In this document: one piece after another, positions 18,259 through 25,900 of the stretch | How the letters are laid out: each line of letters begins with the position of its first letter | Numbering within the stretch: the stretch's first letter is position 1 | Origin: Myxococcus sp. | GTDB lineage: Bacteria > Myxococcota > Myxococcia > Myxococcales > Myxococcaceae | Length of the DNA stretch: 64,000 bases | Direction of reading: 5' to 3' | Assembly (NCBI GenBank): GCA_014879945.1 | Contig: JACSRE010000381.1 | Location: forward strand, 17,122-81,121 | Position numbers and translations under genes: made by a program | Notes under the pieces: model-generated | Database searches by the model: none | What the model was told of the DNA's origin: nothing | The model's input: the letters and a program-made list of their open reading frames with translations, nothing else

Positions 18259-18625
18259 CCTTCTTGCCCTTGCCCTTCTTCTTGCCGCGGTGCGCTTCGA
18301 CCTTCACCTTCTTCCACTTCTTGTACTTCCCGGGCGGCAGCCGCACGAGGGTGACCGGCACGCCCCGGTCCTCCACCACGACCCAGGCCCCGCGGTGGGT
18401 CCTGGTGTGGAACCAGCGGCCGTCGCGGCGGCACCAGTAGAAGCCATCGACGAAGAAGACCTCGTCGTCGAAGTCCTCCACCACCTGCACGCCGGGCTCG
18501 ACCACCACCAGCGCGGGGGGCGCCTGGAAGGTGATGGTCGGCAGCACGACCTCGACCTTCACACCGACCTGCGCCAACGAGCCCAGGGGACTGAGGAGGC
18601 ACACCACGGCAAGCAAGCGCTTCAT
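18248..18625 (-). CDS. Small exported basic protein in oxidase operon
   Basis: The 125-aa protein has a cleavable signal peptide (MKRLLAVVCLLSPLGSLA). A beta-rich segment contains 'FYWCRRDGRWFHTRTHRGAWVVVEDRGVPVTLVRLPPGKYKKWK', and the tail is very Lys/Gly-rich. Similar YxW-RDGRW small periplasmic proteins are common in myxobacteria and have no assigned role. It sits 26 bp after the 67-aa membrane protein and overlaps the SCO-like gene by 11 bp. Its place in the operon suggests, without proving, a role in oxidase biogenesis. Confidence 0.7.
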   Translation of the reverse strand: MKRLLAVVCLLSPLGSLAQVGVKVEVVLPTITFQAPPALVVVEPGVQVVEDFDDEVFFVDGFYWCRRDGRWFHTRTHRGAWVVVEDRGVPVTLVRLPPGKYKKWKKVKVEAHRGKKKGKGKKGDD

Positions 18626-18651
18626 CGGGGCTCCGCGGCAGACGGCGTGGG

Positions 18652-18855
18652 TCAGGAAGGGTCTTTCGCTGGCGCGGCGCCCGAGGCCAGCTCGGCGTCA
18701 CGCGCCTTCGAGGCGCGGTACAGCCAGAAGGCCACGCCGCCGATCATCGCCAGCGGCGAGAGCGACACCACGCCCGTCATCGCCAGGTAGGCCCACTCGG
18801 TGTTGTCCTGACCTGCGCCGCACACCGCACACGCCAGCAGCGAGAGCGCCGTCAT
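18652..18855 (-). CDS. 67-aa membrane protein in oxidase operon
   Basis: Short ORF hidden inside a longer shadow frame. Its ATG at 18855 overlaps the stop of the upstream subunit III gene by one base (TGATG), which supports it as real. It encodes an N-terminal hydrophobic segment with 'LLACAVCGAGQDNTEWAY', one or two transmembrane helices ('VSLSPLAMIGGVAFWLY') and an Ala-rich tail. The two closely spaced cysteines (CAVC) could bind metal or haem, but no family is recognised. Confidence 0.7.
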   Translation of the reverse strand: MTALSLLACAVCGAGQDNTEWAYLAMTGVVSLSPLAMIGGVAFWLYRASKARDAELASGAAPAKDPS

Positions 18856-19460
18856 CAGAAGTACACCCGCGCGTAGATGATGGGCCACATCAAGACGACG
18901 AAGTACCAGAAGACCTGCACGCCGAAGAAGAGGCCGCCCTTCATGGTGCCCCGCAGCAGCTGCGCCGCCGCCACGGCCAGGCCCCCCAGCGCGGCGATGG
19001 CGTGCAGGCCGTGCATTCCGACGATGAGGTAGAAGAACGCGCCCAGGCGGCTCGAGGTCAGCGTGAGGCCCGCGGCGAGCAGCTGCGCCCACTCGCGGCC
19101 CTGGAGCGCCACGAAGGCCGCGCCCAACACCCACGCGGCGACGACCAACCACTTCGCGACAGGCCGCTTCTTCGCCCACGCCACCTGCGCGCCCAGCAGC
19201 ACGAAGCCCGAGAGCACCAGGGCCACCGTGTTCACCAGCGTCGCGTCCTTCGGCAACATCGGCTGCCCGGGCATCGGCCAGGTGCCGGGCATCGCGCCCG
19301 AGCGGCTGATGGTGAAGGCGCTGATGAGGCCGACGAAGAACATCACCTCGGCCACCGCGAAGATGAGCATGCCCAGCACCGCGTTGGGGACGACGGCGCG
19401 GTTGGCCGTGCGGTCGACCCCGGCCGGCATCACCTCAGGCTGTGCAGTGGCCAGGCTCAT
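18855..19460 (-). CDS. Haem-copper oxidase subunit III-like protein (second copy)
   Basis: The 201-aa membrane protein has about five helices and the subunit III fold: 'AVAEVMFFVGLISAF', 'LQGREWAQL', 'YLIVGMHGLHAIAALGG' and 'FGVQVFWYFVVLMWPIIYARVYF'. It is the second subunit III-type gene in the operon after the one at 19932-20504, and the two are only distantly alike. One may stabilise the complex while the other completes it, as in split subunit III oxidases. The ATG at 19460 lies 6 bp after the subunit IV stop. Confidence 0.85.
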   Translation of the reverse strand: MSLATAQPEVMPAGVDRTANRAVVPNAVLGMLIFAVAEVMFFVGLISAFTISRSGAMPGTWPMPGQPMLPKDATLVNTVALVLSGFVLLGAQVAWAKKRPVAKWLVVAAWVLGAAFVALQGREWAQLLAAGLTLTSSRLGAFFYLIVGMHGLHAIAALGGLAVAAAQLLRGTMKGGLFFGVQVFWYFVVLMWPIIYARVYF

Positions 19461-19466
19461 GACGTG

Positions 19467-19922
19467 TCAGTGCGCCTCGCCGGGGCTGGCGGCCCCGGGA
19501 GCGGGCGCGCCATGGTCGGCGCCGTGCTCGCCGTGGCCGCCGCCGGCCTTGAGGCCCGCCTCGACGGCCTTCTTGGCGGCCACGTTGTCCCAGTTGGTGC
19601 CCTGGTGCCGGAGCACGTCGGGGCCGACGCCGCCGACCATCACCACCATCAGGGCCAGCATGGTGAGGAGCAGGTAGGCGACGTACTTCTTCTCGACGCC
19701 CAGGTGCATGAAGTTCTTGATGACCAGGTACGCCTTCACCACCGCGATGCCGAAGGCGGTGAAGAGGGTGACGACCCGAATGCCGAGCTCGGGGCCGACC
19801 ACCGACACCACCAGGAGCACCAAAAGGACTCCCCAGATCTTCACGTAGAACGAGTCGGGGTGCGACGCGTGAGCGACCGCGTGGGACCCGGGTGCTGCGG
19901 GAGCGTGTGCCGTGTCAGACAT
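19467..19922 (-). CDS. Cytochrome c oxidase subunit IV
   Basis: The 151-aa protein has three hydrophobic helices ('KIWGVLLVLLVVSVV', 'LFTAFGIAVVKAYLVIKNFMHL', 'YVAYLLLTMLALMVVMVGG') typical of the small bacterial subunit IV that assists CuB-centre assembly. The cytoplasmic ends are rich in His, Gly and Ala ('GGGHGEHGADHG'). It lies 9 bp after the first subunit III gene and 6 bp before the second, so it is clearly part of the oxidase operon. Confidence 0.88.
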   Translation of the reverse strand: MSDTAHAPAAPGSHAVAHASHPDSFYVKIWGVLLVLLVVSVVGPELGIRVVTLFTAFGIAVVKAYLVIKNFMHLGVEKKYVAYLLLTMLALMVVMVGGVGPDVLRHQGTNWDNVAAKKAVEAGLKAGGGHGEHGADHGAPAPGAASPGEAH

Positions 19923-19931
19923 GAGCAGTCC

Positions 19932-20504
19932 TCACTTCGCGATGTAGAGGAGGGGGAAGAGGAAGATCCACACGAGGTCGACGAAGTGCCAGTACAGGCC
20001 CGCGTTCTCGACCCGCTGGAGCTCCTTGCCCTTGGCGGCGTCGGCCGCGACGAACATCATCACGATCATGCCCGCGATGACGTGCAGGCCGTGGATGCCG
20101 GCGGCCGTGTAGTAGAACGACCAGAAGGTGTTCGAGCTGATGGTGTAGCCAGCCTTGATCTCGGCCGTCCACTCGAAGGACTTCACGACGAGGAACGCGG
20201 CGCCACCGCCGATGGTCGCCCACAAGAGCTTCGCGGCGCGCTTGCCGTCACCCCGGCTGGCGGCGTTGTGCGCGAGCACGGCCGACAACGACGAGGTCAG
20301 CAGGATGAACGTGTTGAGCGCACCCTTCCAGGTGCTGGTGTGCATCGACTGGTTGGCCCACTCGGGGTGACCCAGGCGGTGCATGAGGTACGCGCCCAGC
20401 ACGCCGCCGAAGATGACGATTTCAGAGGCGATGAGCCACCACACGGCCAGCCGGCCGGTGGGCATTCCAGTCACTTCACGGGTCGTTGCGATCGGTCGAA
20501 TCAC
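19932..20504 (-). CDS. ctaE: Cytochrome c oxidase subunit III
   Basis: The 190-aa protein has five helices and the conserved subunit III signatures 'WWLIASEIVIFGGVLGAYLMHR', 'SFEWTAEIKAGYTISSNTFWSFYYTAAGIHGLHVIAG' and the terminal 'YWHFVDLVWIFLFPLLYIAK'. It is the short five-helix form found in caa3/bo3 oxidases. The ORF starts at a GTG at 20504; an internal ATG at 20465 (MPTGRLAVWW) is a possible alternative. It lies 11 bp after subunit I. Confidence 0.92.
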   Translation of the reverse strand: MIRPIATTREVTGMPTGRLAVWWLIASEIVIFGGVLGAYLMHRLGHPEWANQSMHTSTWKGALNTFILLTSSLSAVLAHNAASRGDGKRAAKLLWATIGGGAAFLVVKSFEWTAEIKAGYTISSNTFWSFYYTAAGIHGLHVIAGMIVMMFVAADAAKGKELQRVENAGLYWHFVDLVWIFLFPLLYIAK

Positions 20505-20515
20505 AAAGGTCTCTT

Positions 20516-22243
20516 TCAGGTCTTCGCGGGCTCTGACGCGGGCTCGGTCTGCGGCCAGTAGTCGTCTTTGCGGTCAGGGTGGCTGTACTCGTAGGGGCCC
20601 CGGTACACGTTGGGCAGCCCCTGCGGGAAGTTGCCGTGCGGCGGCGGCGACGGCGCCTGCCACTCGAGCGTGTTGGCGTTCCACGGGTTCATCGGCGCCT
20701 TCGGCCCGCGGAAGAGCGAGACGAAGAAGTTCACGAGGAAGACCACCTGGAAGGCCAGCAGCACCAGCAGCGAGATGGTGGCGAGAATTCGCAGGTCCTG
20801 CATGCCGGCCTTCATCAGGTCGGGGAAGTGGCGGTAGTCGTAGATGCGGCGGTGGTCGCCACGAATGCCGAGCAGGAACAGCGGAATGAAGATGAAGTTG
20901 AAGGGGATGATGGTGCCCCAGAAGTGCACCTTGCCCCACGTCTCGTTCATCATCTTCCCGAACATCTTGGGGAACCAGTAGGTGATGGCCGCGAACGACC
21001 CGATGAAGGCGATGGGGAAGAACGTGTAGTGGAAGTGCGCCACCACGAAGTACGTGTCGTGGAAGTAGATGTCGGCGCCCGAGGCCCCCAGGAAGATGCC
21101 CGTCACGCCGCCGAGCAGGAACTCGGCGATGAACGCCAGCGCCCACAGCATCGGCGTGGTGAGCCGAATCGAGCCGCCGTAGAGGGTGCCGATGTAGACG
21201 AACACCATCTCGGCGACCGGAATCGAGATGAGCAGCGTGGTGACGCTGAACACGTTCGCCATTCGCGGGTCGATGCCGGCGATGAACTGGTGGTGCGCCC
21301 ACACGAAGAACGAGAGCACGCCGGTGCCGATGGCCGTGTAGAGCACCGTCTTGTACGCGAAGAGCTTCTTGCGCGAGAAGACCGTGATGATCTCGGCGAC
21401 GATGCCCATCGCGGGCAGCAGCACCACGTAGACCTCGGGGTGACCGAAGAACCAGAACAGGTGCTGCCACAGCACCGGGTCGCCGCCCTTGGCCGGGTCG
21501 AAGAAGCCGGTGCCCAGCTGCTGGTCGAACATCAGCATGATCGCGCCGGCGATCAGCGGGCCGACCGAGGCCATGAAGAGGATCGAGGCGATGATGATCA
21601 TCCACACCACGATGGGCACGTCGAACATCTTCATGCCCGGCGCGCGCGAGTTCATCACCGTGGTGACGAAGTTGATGCCGCCCAGCAGGAAGGCCGCGAA
21701 CTCGAGGGCCACCGCGAAGAGCCACATCGACGACCCCAGCCCGGTGAGGCTGTACTCGGCCTTGGCTGACAGCGGCGGGTACGACGTCCAGGCGCCGCCG
21801 AAGGCGCCGCCGGGCACGTAGAACGACGCCACGAGGATGATCGCGCTGATTAGGAACAGCTGGTACGAGAGCCGGTTCAGGCGCGGGAACACCATGTCAT
21901 CGCAGCCGATCATCAGCGGGATGAGGTAGTTGCCGAGCGCGGCGATCAACACCGGCATCGCCACCCAGAAGATCATGACCGAGCCGTGGGTCGTGACGAG
22001 CGCGTTGTAGTCGGTCGCCGTGACGCGGCCGTAGCCCGGCACCGACATGCCCGGAAACGCCAGCTGCATGCGGAACGCGTAGACGGTGAAGCCGCCCACC
22101 AGCGCCATCGCCATGCCGGTGAACAGGTACTGCATGGCGATCATCTTGTGGTCGGTGGACCAGAGGTACTTCTCGACGAAGCCCGGCTCGTGGTGAGCGT
22201 GGGCGTGATCGTGGCCGTGGTCGGCGTGGGCCGCGGTGCTCAT
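20516..22243 (-). CDS. ctaD: Cytochrome c oxidase subunit I
   Basis: The 575-aa catalytic subunit has twelve predicted helices. Haem and CuB ligands are visible: 'FGHPEVYV' (His, D-pathway Glu and cross-linked Tyr), 'WAHHQF' (the two CuB His) and 'YFVVAHFHY' (high-spin and low-spin haem His). The D-pathway entry Asp is kept in 'CDDMVFPRLN'. The K-pathway Lys, normally in 'IPTGxKxF', aligns with Met in 'SIPVAEMVF'. The His-rich N terminus precedes helix 1. It overlaps the subunit II stop by 4 bp (ATGA). Confidence 0.95.
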   Translation of the reverse strand: MSTAAHADHGHDHAHAHHEPGFVEKYLWSTDHKMIAMQYLFTGMAMALVGGFTVYAFRMQLAFPGMSVPGYGRVTATDYNALVTTHGSVMIFWVAMPVLIAALGNYLIPLMIGCDDMVFPRLNRLSYQLFLISAIILVASFYVPGGAFGGAWTSYPPLSAKAEYSLTGLGSSMWLFAVALEFAAFLLGGINFVTTVMNSRAPGMKMFDVPIVVWMIIIASILFMASVGPLIAGAIMLMFDQQLGTGFFDPAKGGDPVLWQHLFWFFGHPEVYVVLLPAMGIVAEIITVFSRKKLFAYKTVLYTAIGTGVLSFFVWAHHQFIAGIDPRMANVFSVTTLLISIPVAEMVFVYIGTLYGGSIRLTTPMLWALAFIAEFLLGGVTGIFLGASGADIYFHDTYFVVAHFHYTFFPIAFIGSFAAITYWFPKMFGKMMNETWGKVHFWGTIIPFNFIFIPLFLLGIRGDHRRIYDYRHFPDLMKAGMQDLRILATISLLVLLAFQVVFLVNFFVSLFRGPKAPMNPWNANTLEWQAPSPPPHGNFPQGLPNVYRGPYEYSHPDRKDDYWPQTEPASEPAKT

Positions 22244-22959
22244 GGCATTCCTCCTGCGCTGGTCGGGGGCGTGGTGGGCGCCGCGTCAGCCAGCTTGGGC
22301 GCGTTGGCCTGGTTCCAGAGGCGGTGCGCCGCCTCGGTCTCGATCACGATGCGGGCCGGCATGATGCCGTGGCCGATGCCGCAGATCTCGGTGCACTGAA
22401 TGTCGAACTGGCCGGTCTGGGTGGGCTTGAACCAGCCCTTGATGATGCGACCGGGAATGGCGTCTTGCTTGAGGCGGAACACCGGCACCGAGAAGCTGTG
22501 CAGCACGTCGCGGCTGGTGAGCTCGAAGTGGTAGGTCTTGTTCAGCTCCACGTGGAGCTCGTCCACCGTCGTGATGTCGTCGGCGGTGTCGAGCTTGTTG
22601 TCGGGGCCCGGGTGCACGAACGTCCACGCCCACTGCTGGGCGATGACGCGCACGGTGCTGTTGGCCTCGGGCAGGTTGATCTTCACCTCGTGCCACACCT
22701 TGATGGCCATCACGATGATGAGCACGTCGAACACCAGCGTCGCGTAGTGCGGGAGCGCGACCCACCGCTTCTCGTGCGGCTTCTCGCCCGACACGTACTG
22801 GGCCTTCACGTTCGGCCGCGCCTTGAACTTGAAGATCAGGCCGAAGAAGACCGCCTGCGCCAGCAAGAACCAGAAGCCGACGATCGCGAGAATCAACAGA
22901 ATGACATTGTCGATGTCACCCGCGTAGGTCGATGCAGACTCAACGTACTGGTCGATCAT
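22240..22959 (-). CDS. ctaC: Cytochrome c oxidase subunit II
   Basis: The 239-aa protein has two N-terminal transmembrane helices and a periplasmic cupredoxin domain. The binuclear CuA site is intact: His in 'SRDVLHSFSVP' and 'CTEICGIGHGIM' (C-x3-C-x3-H-x2-M). The electron-entry aromatic run 'QQWAWTF' is present. There is no fused cytochrome c domain, so this is not a classical caa3 subunit II. The separate dihaem cytochrome at the start of the operon and ActE are candidate electron donors. The start is ATG 22959, 14 bp after the small 38-aa gene. Confidence 0.95.
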   Translation of the reverse strand: MIDQYVESASTYAGDIDNVILLILAIVGFWFLLAQAVFFGLIFKFKARPNVKAQYVSGEKPHEKRWVALPHYATLVFDVLIIVMAIKVWHEVKINLPEANSTVRVIAQQWAWTFVHPGPDNKLDTADDITTVDELHVELNKTYHFELTSRDVLHSFSVPVFRLKQDAIPGRIIKGWFKPTQTGQFDIQCTEICGIGHGIMPARIVIETEAAHRLWNQANAPKLADAAPTTPPTSAGGMP

Positions 22960-22973
22960 GTGCGCCGAACTCC

Positions 22974-23090
22974 TTACAGAACGAAGACGAACACGGCGCC
23001 GACGAACGCGACGGTACCGGCGATGAGGAGGAAGAAGAGGGTCTGCGCGAGCTTGTCTGAGCCAGCGGCAGGAGCGGGCGAGTCGGCCAT
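22974..23090 (-). CDS. 38-aa single-helix membrane peptide in oxidase operon
   Basis: Too short for the ORF track. ATG 23090 to TAA 22974 encodes 38 residues: a hydrophilic start (MADSPAPAAGSDKLAQ) and one transmembrane helix 'TLFFLLIAGTVAFVGAVFVFVL' running to the C terminus. It fits exactly between the cytochrome c stop (9-bp gap) and the subunit II start (14-bp gap) on the same strand. The position suggests an accessory oxidase subunit comparable to other one-helix oxidase peptides, but no homology is claimed. Confidence 0.72.
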   Translation of the reverse strand: MADSPAPAAGSDKLAQTLFFLLIAGTVAFVGAVFVFVL

Positions 23091-23098
23091 GGGTGCCT

Positions 23099-23737
23099 CT
23101 AGCGGTTGAAGGTGGAGATGTGAGCGACCACGTTCTTCATGGCCTGCTCATCGGGGAGCGTCATCGACATCGGGCGCATCTGGCCGCCGGTGACGTCGAG
23201 CGGGTTGGCGCCGCGAATGCCGCTCTTGAACTTCTTGAGCTGGCTGACGAGGTACCAGTCGTACTGGCCGGCCAGCGGGGGCGCGTTGAGCGCCTGGTTG
23301 CCCTGGCCCTTGTCGCCGTGACAGGCCAGGCAGGTGGCGTACGAGCCAGCGCCCGCGGCGGCGTCGGCGTCTTTGAGCGACGGGGCCGACTTCACCGGCG
23401 CGAGCGTCGCGACGTAGGCGGCGACGGCCTTGACCTCGCCCTCGTCCATCATCTGGCGCGACATGGGGCGCATGCGCAGGCCCTCGAGATCTTCAGGGTG
23501 GGCGCCGCGGGCGCCGCTGCGGTACTTCGCCAATTGCGCCTCGACGTACCAGGCGGGCAGGCCGGCGATGTTGGGCGCCGCGATGTTCGCCTGCCCGGCG
23601 CCGTTCTCGCCGTGACACGAAGCACAGGCCGCGAAGAGCTCTTTGCCGGGCAGGGTCTTCTTCGCGCCGTCAGGCCTGATGCAGCCCACGGTCGCGAGCC
23701 CCGCGACGAGAAGTGCGAAAGTGATGAGTCGGTGCAT
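23099..23737 (-). CDS. Dihaem c4/c553-type cytochrome lipoprotein
   Basis: The 212-aa exported protein has a signal ending in 'LATVGC' (probable lipid attachment) and two tandem class I cytochrome domains. The haem sites are 'CASCHGENGAGQ' and 'CLACHGDKGQGN', with distal Met-containing 'MRPMS' motifs in each half, as in cytochrome c4. It probably carries electrons from alternative complex III to the oxidase. It is the first gene of the oxidase operon (ATG 23737). The 211-bp region upstream holds an FNR-like box. Confidence 0.92.
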   Translation of the reverse strand: MHRLITFALLVAGLATVGCIRPDGAKKTLPGKELFAACASCHGENGAGQANIAAPNIAGLPAWYVEAQLAKYRSGARGAHPEDLEGLRMRPMSRQMMDEGEVKAVAAYVATLAPVKSAPSLKDADAAAGAGSYATCLACHGDKGQGNQALNAPPLAGQYDWYLVSQLKKFKSGIRGANPLDVTGGQMRPMSMTLPDEQAMKNVVAHISTFNR

Positions 23738-23871
23738 GTCGAATGCTCCACAGCGACGCAGGCGGTGCGGTGCTGGCCCTGCGCGTACCGCGGCGATTTG
23801 TCACAGGGTTCCCGACCTGCCAAGCGATTTACCGCCCCGCTCGCAAGCGTGGATCATCGGCCCGAACTGAC

Positions 23872-23885
23872 TTGCTGCACATCAA
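23872..23885 (-). promoter_or_regulatory. FNR-like box upstream of oxidase operon
   Basis: On the minus strand this reads TTGAT-GTGC-AGCAA, 9 of 10 matches to the FNR/ANR consensus TTGAT-N4-ATCAA. It is centred about 141 bp upstream of the cytochrome c start, in the intergenic stretch 23738-23948. A related element lies before actA. The distance leaves room for a promoter downstream, so activation or repression are both possible. Confidence 0.5.
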
Positions 23886-23948
23886 GACAATCCACCTCAT
23901 TGGCGTGATGTGGGTATCCGCGGGGCTTCTAGGCAACGGCCGCCCGAC

Positions 23949-25049
23949 TTATCCGCCATCGGGCAGGAACACGCCCGGGGTGGCGGCGAAGCGCTCGAGG
24001 CAGTGCCTGGAGCAGAAGACGTAGCGGTGGCCCTGGTGGGTGTGGGCCAGCGCGTCGGCGGTGGCGCGCACCTTCATGTGGCAGACCGGGTCGACCTCGA
24101 CCGGGACGTCGGAAGTCGGGGTGGGCTCCGCGGGGGTCTCGAGCAGGTACTTCGTCAGCACCAGCAGCGCCTCGCCCGAGAGGTGGTCGTAGGCCGGCAT
24201 GTGGAGCGGGTAGCCGCGGGCGCGCCTGGCGTCGGGGGCGAGCAGCGACTCCTTCACGTAGTCGGCGTCGAAGGTGGTGACGAGCCCGTTGTCGAAGGTG
24301 ACGCGCGAGCCGGCGCGCCCGAGGAGCGCGGGGGCCAGCTCGGGGGCCTCGTGGCAGGTGGCGCAGGACAGCGCGTGGTACAGCTCGACGCCGACCGGGG
24401 CGCCCTGGGGTGCGGGCGGCGCTGGCGCGTTGGTGAGCGTGCGCACGGCGTTCTGGAGCGCCTTGAGGTCTTCCCGGTGCTCGCTGTCGAAGACGCCCCG
24501 CACCATGCCGGCGCCGTCGACCAGCACGAACACCGAGGAGTGGAGGATGGGGTCGAGCTCGCCCGGCTTGTTGGGCTCGGCGGTGACGTGAAAGCCAGCC
24601 GCGACGGCGGGAAGCGTCTTCGCGTCGGTGGCCAGCAGCTGCCAGCGCGTCTCATCGGGCGCCCACTTCTGGGCGTAGGCGGCGAGCACCGCCGGGGTGT
24701 CGTGCTCCGGGTCGACCGAGAACGAGACGAAGCGCACGTCGACGCCGGGGAGCGCGCGCTGCAGCTGCACCAGCTTCGCGGTCAACAGCGGGCAGACGGT
24801 GCGGCAGGTGGTGAAGATGAAGTTGGCGACCCAGACCTTCCCTGTGAGCGAGGGGCCGGTGACGGTGACGCCGTGCTGGTCGGGGAAGGCGAAGGCCGGC
24901 GCGGGGAAGAGCGGGGCCAGGGTCTTCTTCTCGGCGTGCGCGAGCGCCTCGGCCTTCTCGAGCGCGGCCGGCGGGCGCAGCTTGAGGGAGGCCAGGAAGC
25001 CGAGGGTGAAGAGCGCGAGGACGCCGAGGAGCGTGAGCCACTTCGCCAT
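23949..25049 (-). CDS. SCO1/SenC - cytochrome c - YHS fusion protein
   Basis: The 366-aa membrane-anchored protein has three modules. An N-terminal helix is followed by a SCO domain with 'FTTCRTVCPLL' (C-x3-C) and the copper His in 'DPILHSSVFVLVDG'. A cytochrome c segment with 'CATCHEA' comes next, with a candidate distal Met in 'GYPLHMPAY'. A C-terminal YHS-type metal-binding domain closes it: 'DPVCHMKV...HRYVFCSRHCLERF'. It would act in the periplasm, most likely in copper delivery or redox quality control for the oxidase. ATG 25049 (MAKWLTLLG) is preferred over the ORF-track start at 25091. It lies 211 bp upstream of the oxidase operon. Confidence 0.85.
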   Translation of the reverse strand: MAKWLTLLGVLALFTLGFLASLKLRPPAALEKAEALAHAEKKTLAPLFPAPAFAFPDQHGVTVTGPSLTGKVWVANFIFTTCRTVCPLLTAKLVQLQRALPGVDVRFVSFSVDPEHDTPAVLAAYAQKWAPDETRWQLLATDAKTLPAVAAGFHVTAEPNKPGELDPILHSSVFVLVDGAGMVRGVFDSEHREDLKALQNAVRTLTNAPAPPAPQGAPVGVELYHALSCATCHEAPELAPALLGRAGSRVTFDNGLVTTFDADYVKESLLAPDARRARGYPLHMPAYDHLSGEALLVLTKYLLETPAEPTPTSDVPVEVDPVCHMKVRATADALAHTHQGHRYVFCSRHCLERFAATPGVFLPDGG

Positions 25050-25097
25050 GGCGCCCCTATACCCGCGCGGCGGCCACCGCGCTCGCGACACGACGCC

Positions 25098-25874
25098 TCA
25101 CCTCACCGGCGCGGTGGGCCCGTCAGGGAGTGGGTGGGGGGCGCCGACGACCTCGAGCAGGCCGAGCCGCTCCGAGGCCACGCAGAGGCCGTAGCCGAGG
25201 TCCACCTCGCCCGCGCGCATCGCGAAGTTGGCGGAGCGGGGCGCGTGGTGGTGGTTGTTCTGGTAGCCCTCGCCGAAGACCAGCCACGCCACCAGCGGGT
25301 TGTTGCGCGAGTCGTCGGGCGTCTCGAAGTTCCGTGAGCCGTACGTGTGGGCGAAGGCGTTCACCATCCACCCCTGCACGGGGTGGGTCATCATGCCCAG
25401 CCAGTAGGCCGCGCCGAGCAGCCACGCGCCGAAGGCGACGCCCAGCACCAGCGCCACGGCGGCGTGGAGCAGGTAGGGCAACGCCCACAGCCCGCGCCGG
25501 TTGAGCCAGCTGACCTCGAAGTCGAGGTCGCGCGAGAGCCTGGTCACCTCGGGCTCCTGGTGGATCAGCCGGGCCAGCACCCGGTTGTACGACTTGAGCT
25601 GCGCGAGCATCAGCGGCAGCAGGCCGTGGTTGCGCGGGCTGTGCGGGTCGAGCGCGGTGTCCGAGTGCTCGTGGTGCAGCCGGTGCATGGTGCTCCAGCC
25701 TTTCGGGTCCAGGCCGGTCACCCAGCTCCCCGTGTGTACGACCATCCACCGAGCAAGCGACCCCAGCTTGACGGCGCCGTGGGTCAACCCGCGGTGATAG
25801 AGCACCGTGATGTAGTAGATGTTGACCATGTACATCGACAGGAAGGTCAGCAGACACAGCGAGAGGTAGAGCAC
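25098..25874 (-). CDS. Acyl-CoA/acyl-lipid delta-9-type fatty acid desaturase
   Basis: The 258-aa membrane di-iron enzyme has the three histidine boxes of the desaturase family: 'HRGLTH' (H-x4-H), 'HRLHH' (H-x2-HH) and 'NNHHHAP' near the end. Hydrophobic helices flank them. It introduces a double bond into saturated acyl chains and so adjusts membrane fluidity. A GTG start at 25874 is supported by the well-placed SD 'AAGGAGCT'. It is transcribed divergently from a FabR/DesT-like repressor, with a palindrome between them. The electron donor is not in this window. Confidence 0.88.
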   Translation of the reverse strand: MLYLSLCLLTFLSMYMVNIYYITVLYHRGLTHGAVKLGSLARWMVVHTGSWVTGLDPKGWSTMHRLHHEHSDTALDPHSPRNHGLLPLMLAQLKSYNRVLARLIHQEPEVTRLSRDLDFEVSWLNRRGLWALPYLLHAAVALVLGVAFGAWLLGAAYWLGMMTHPVQGWMVNAFAHTYGSRNFETPDDSRNNPLVAWLVFGEGYQNNHHHAPRSANFAMRAGEVDLGYGLCVASERLGLLEVVGAPHPLPDGPTAPVR

Positions 25875-25900
25875 GGCAGCTCCTTCGTGGGGGTTCTCAC

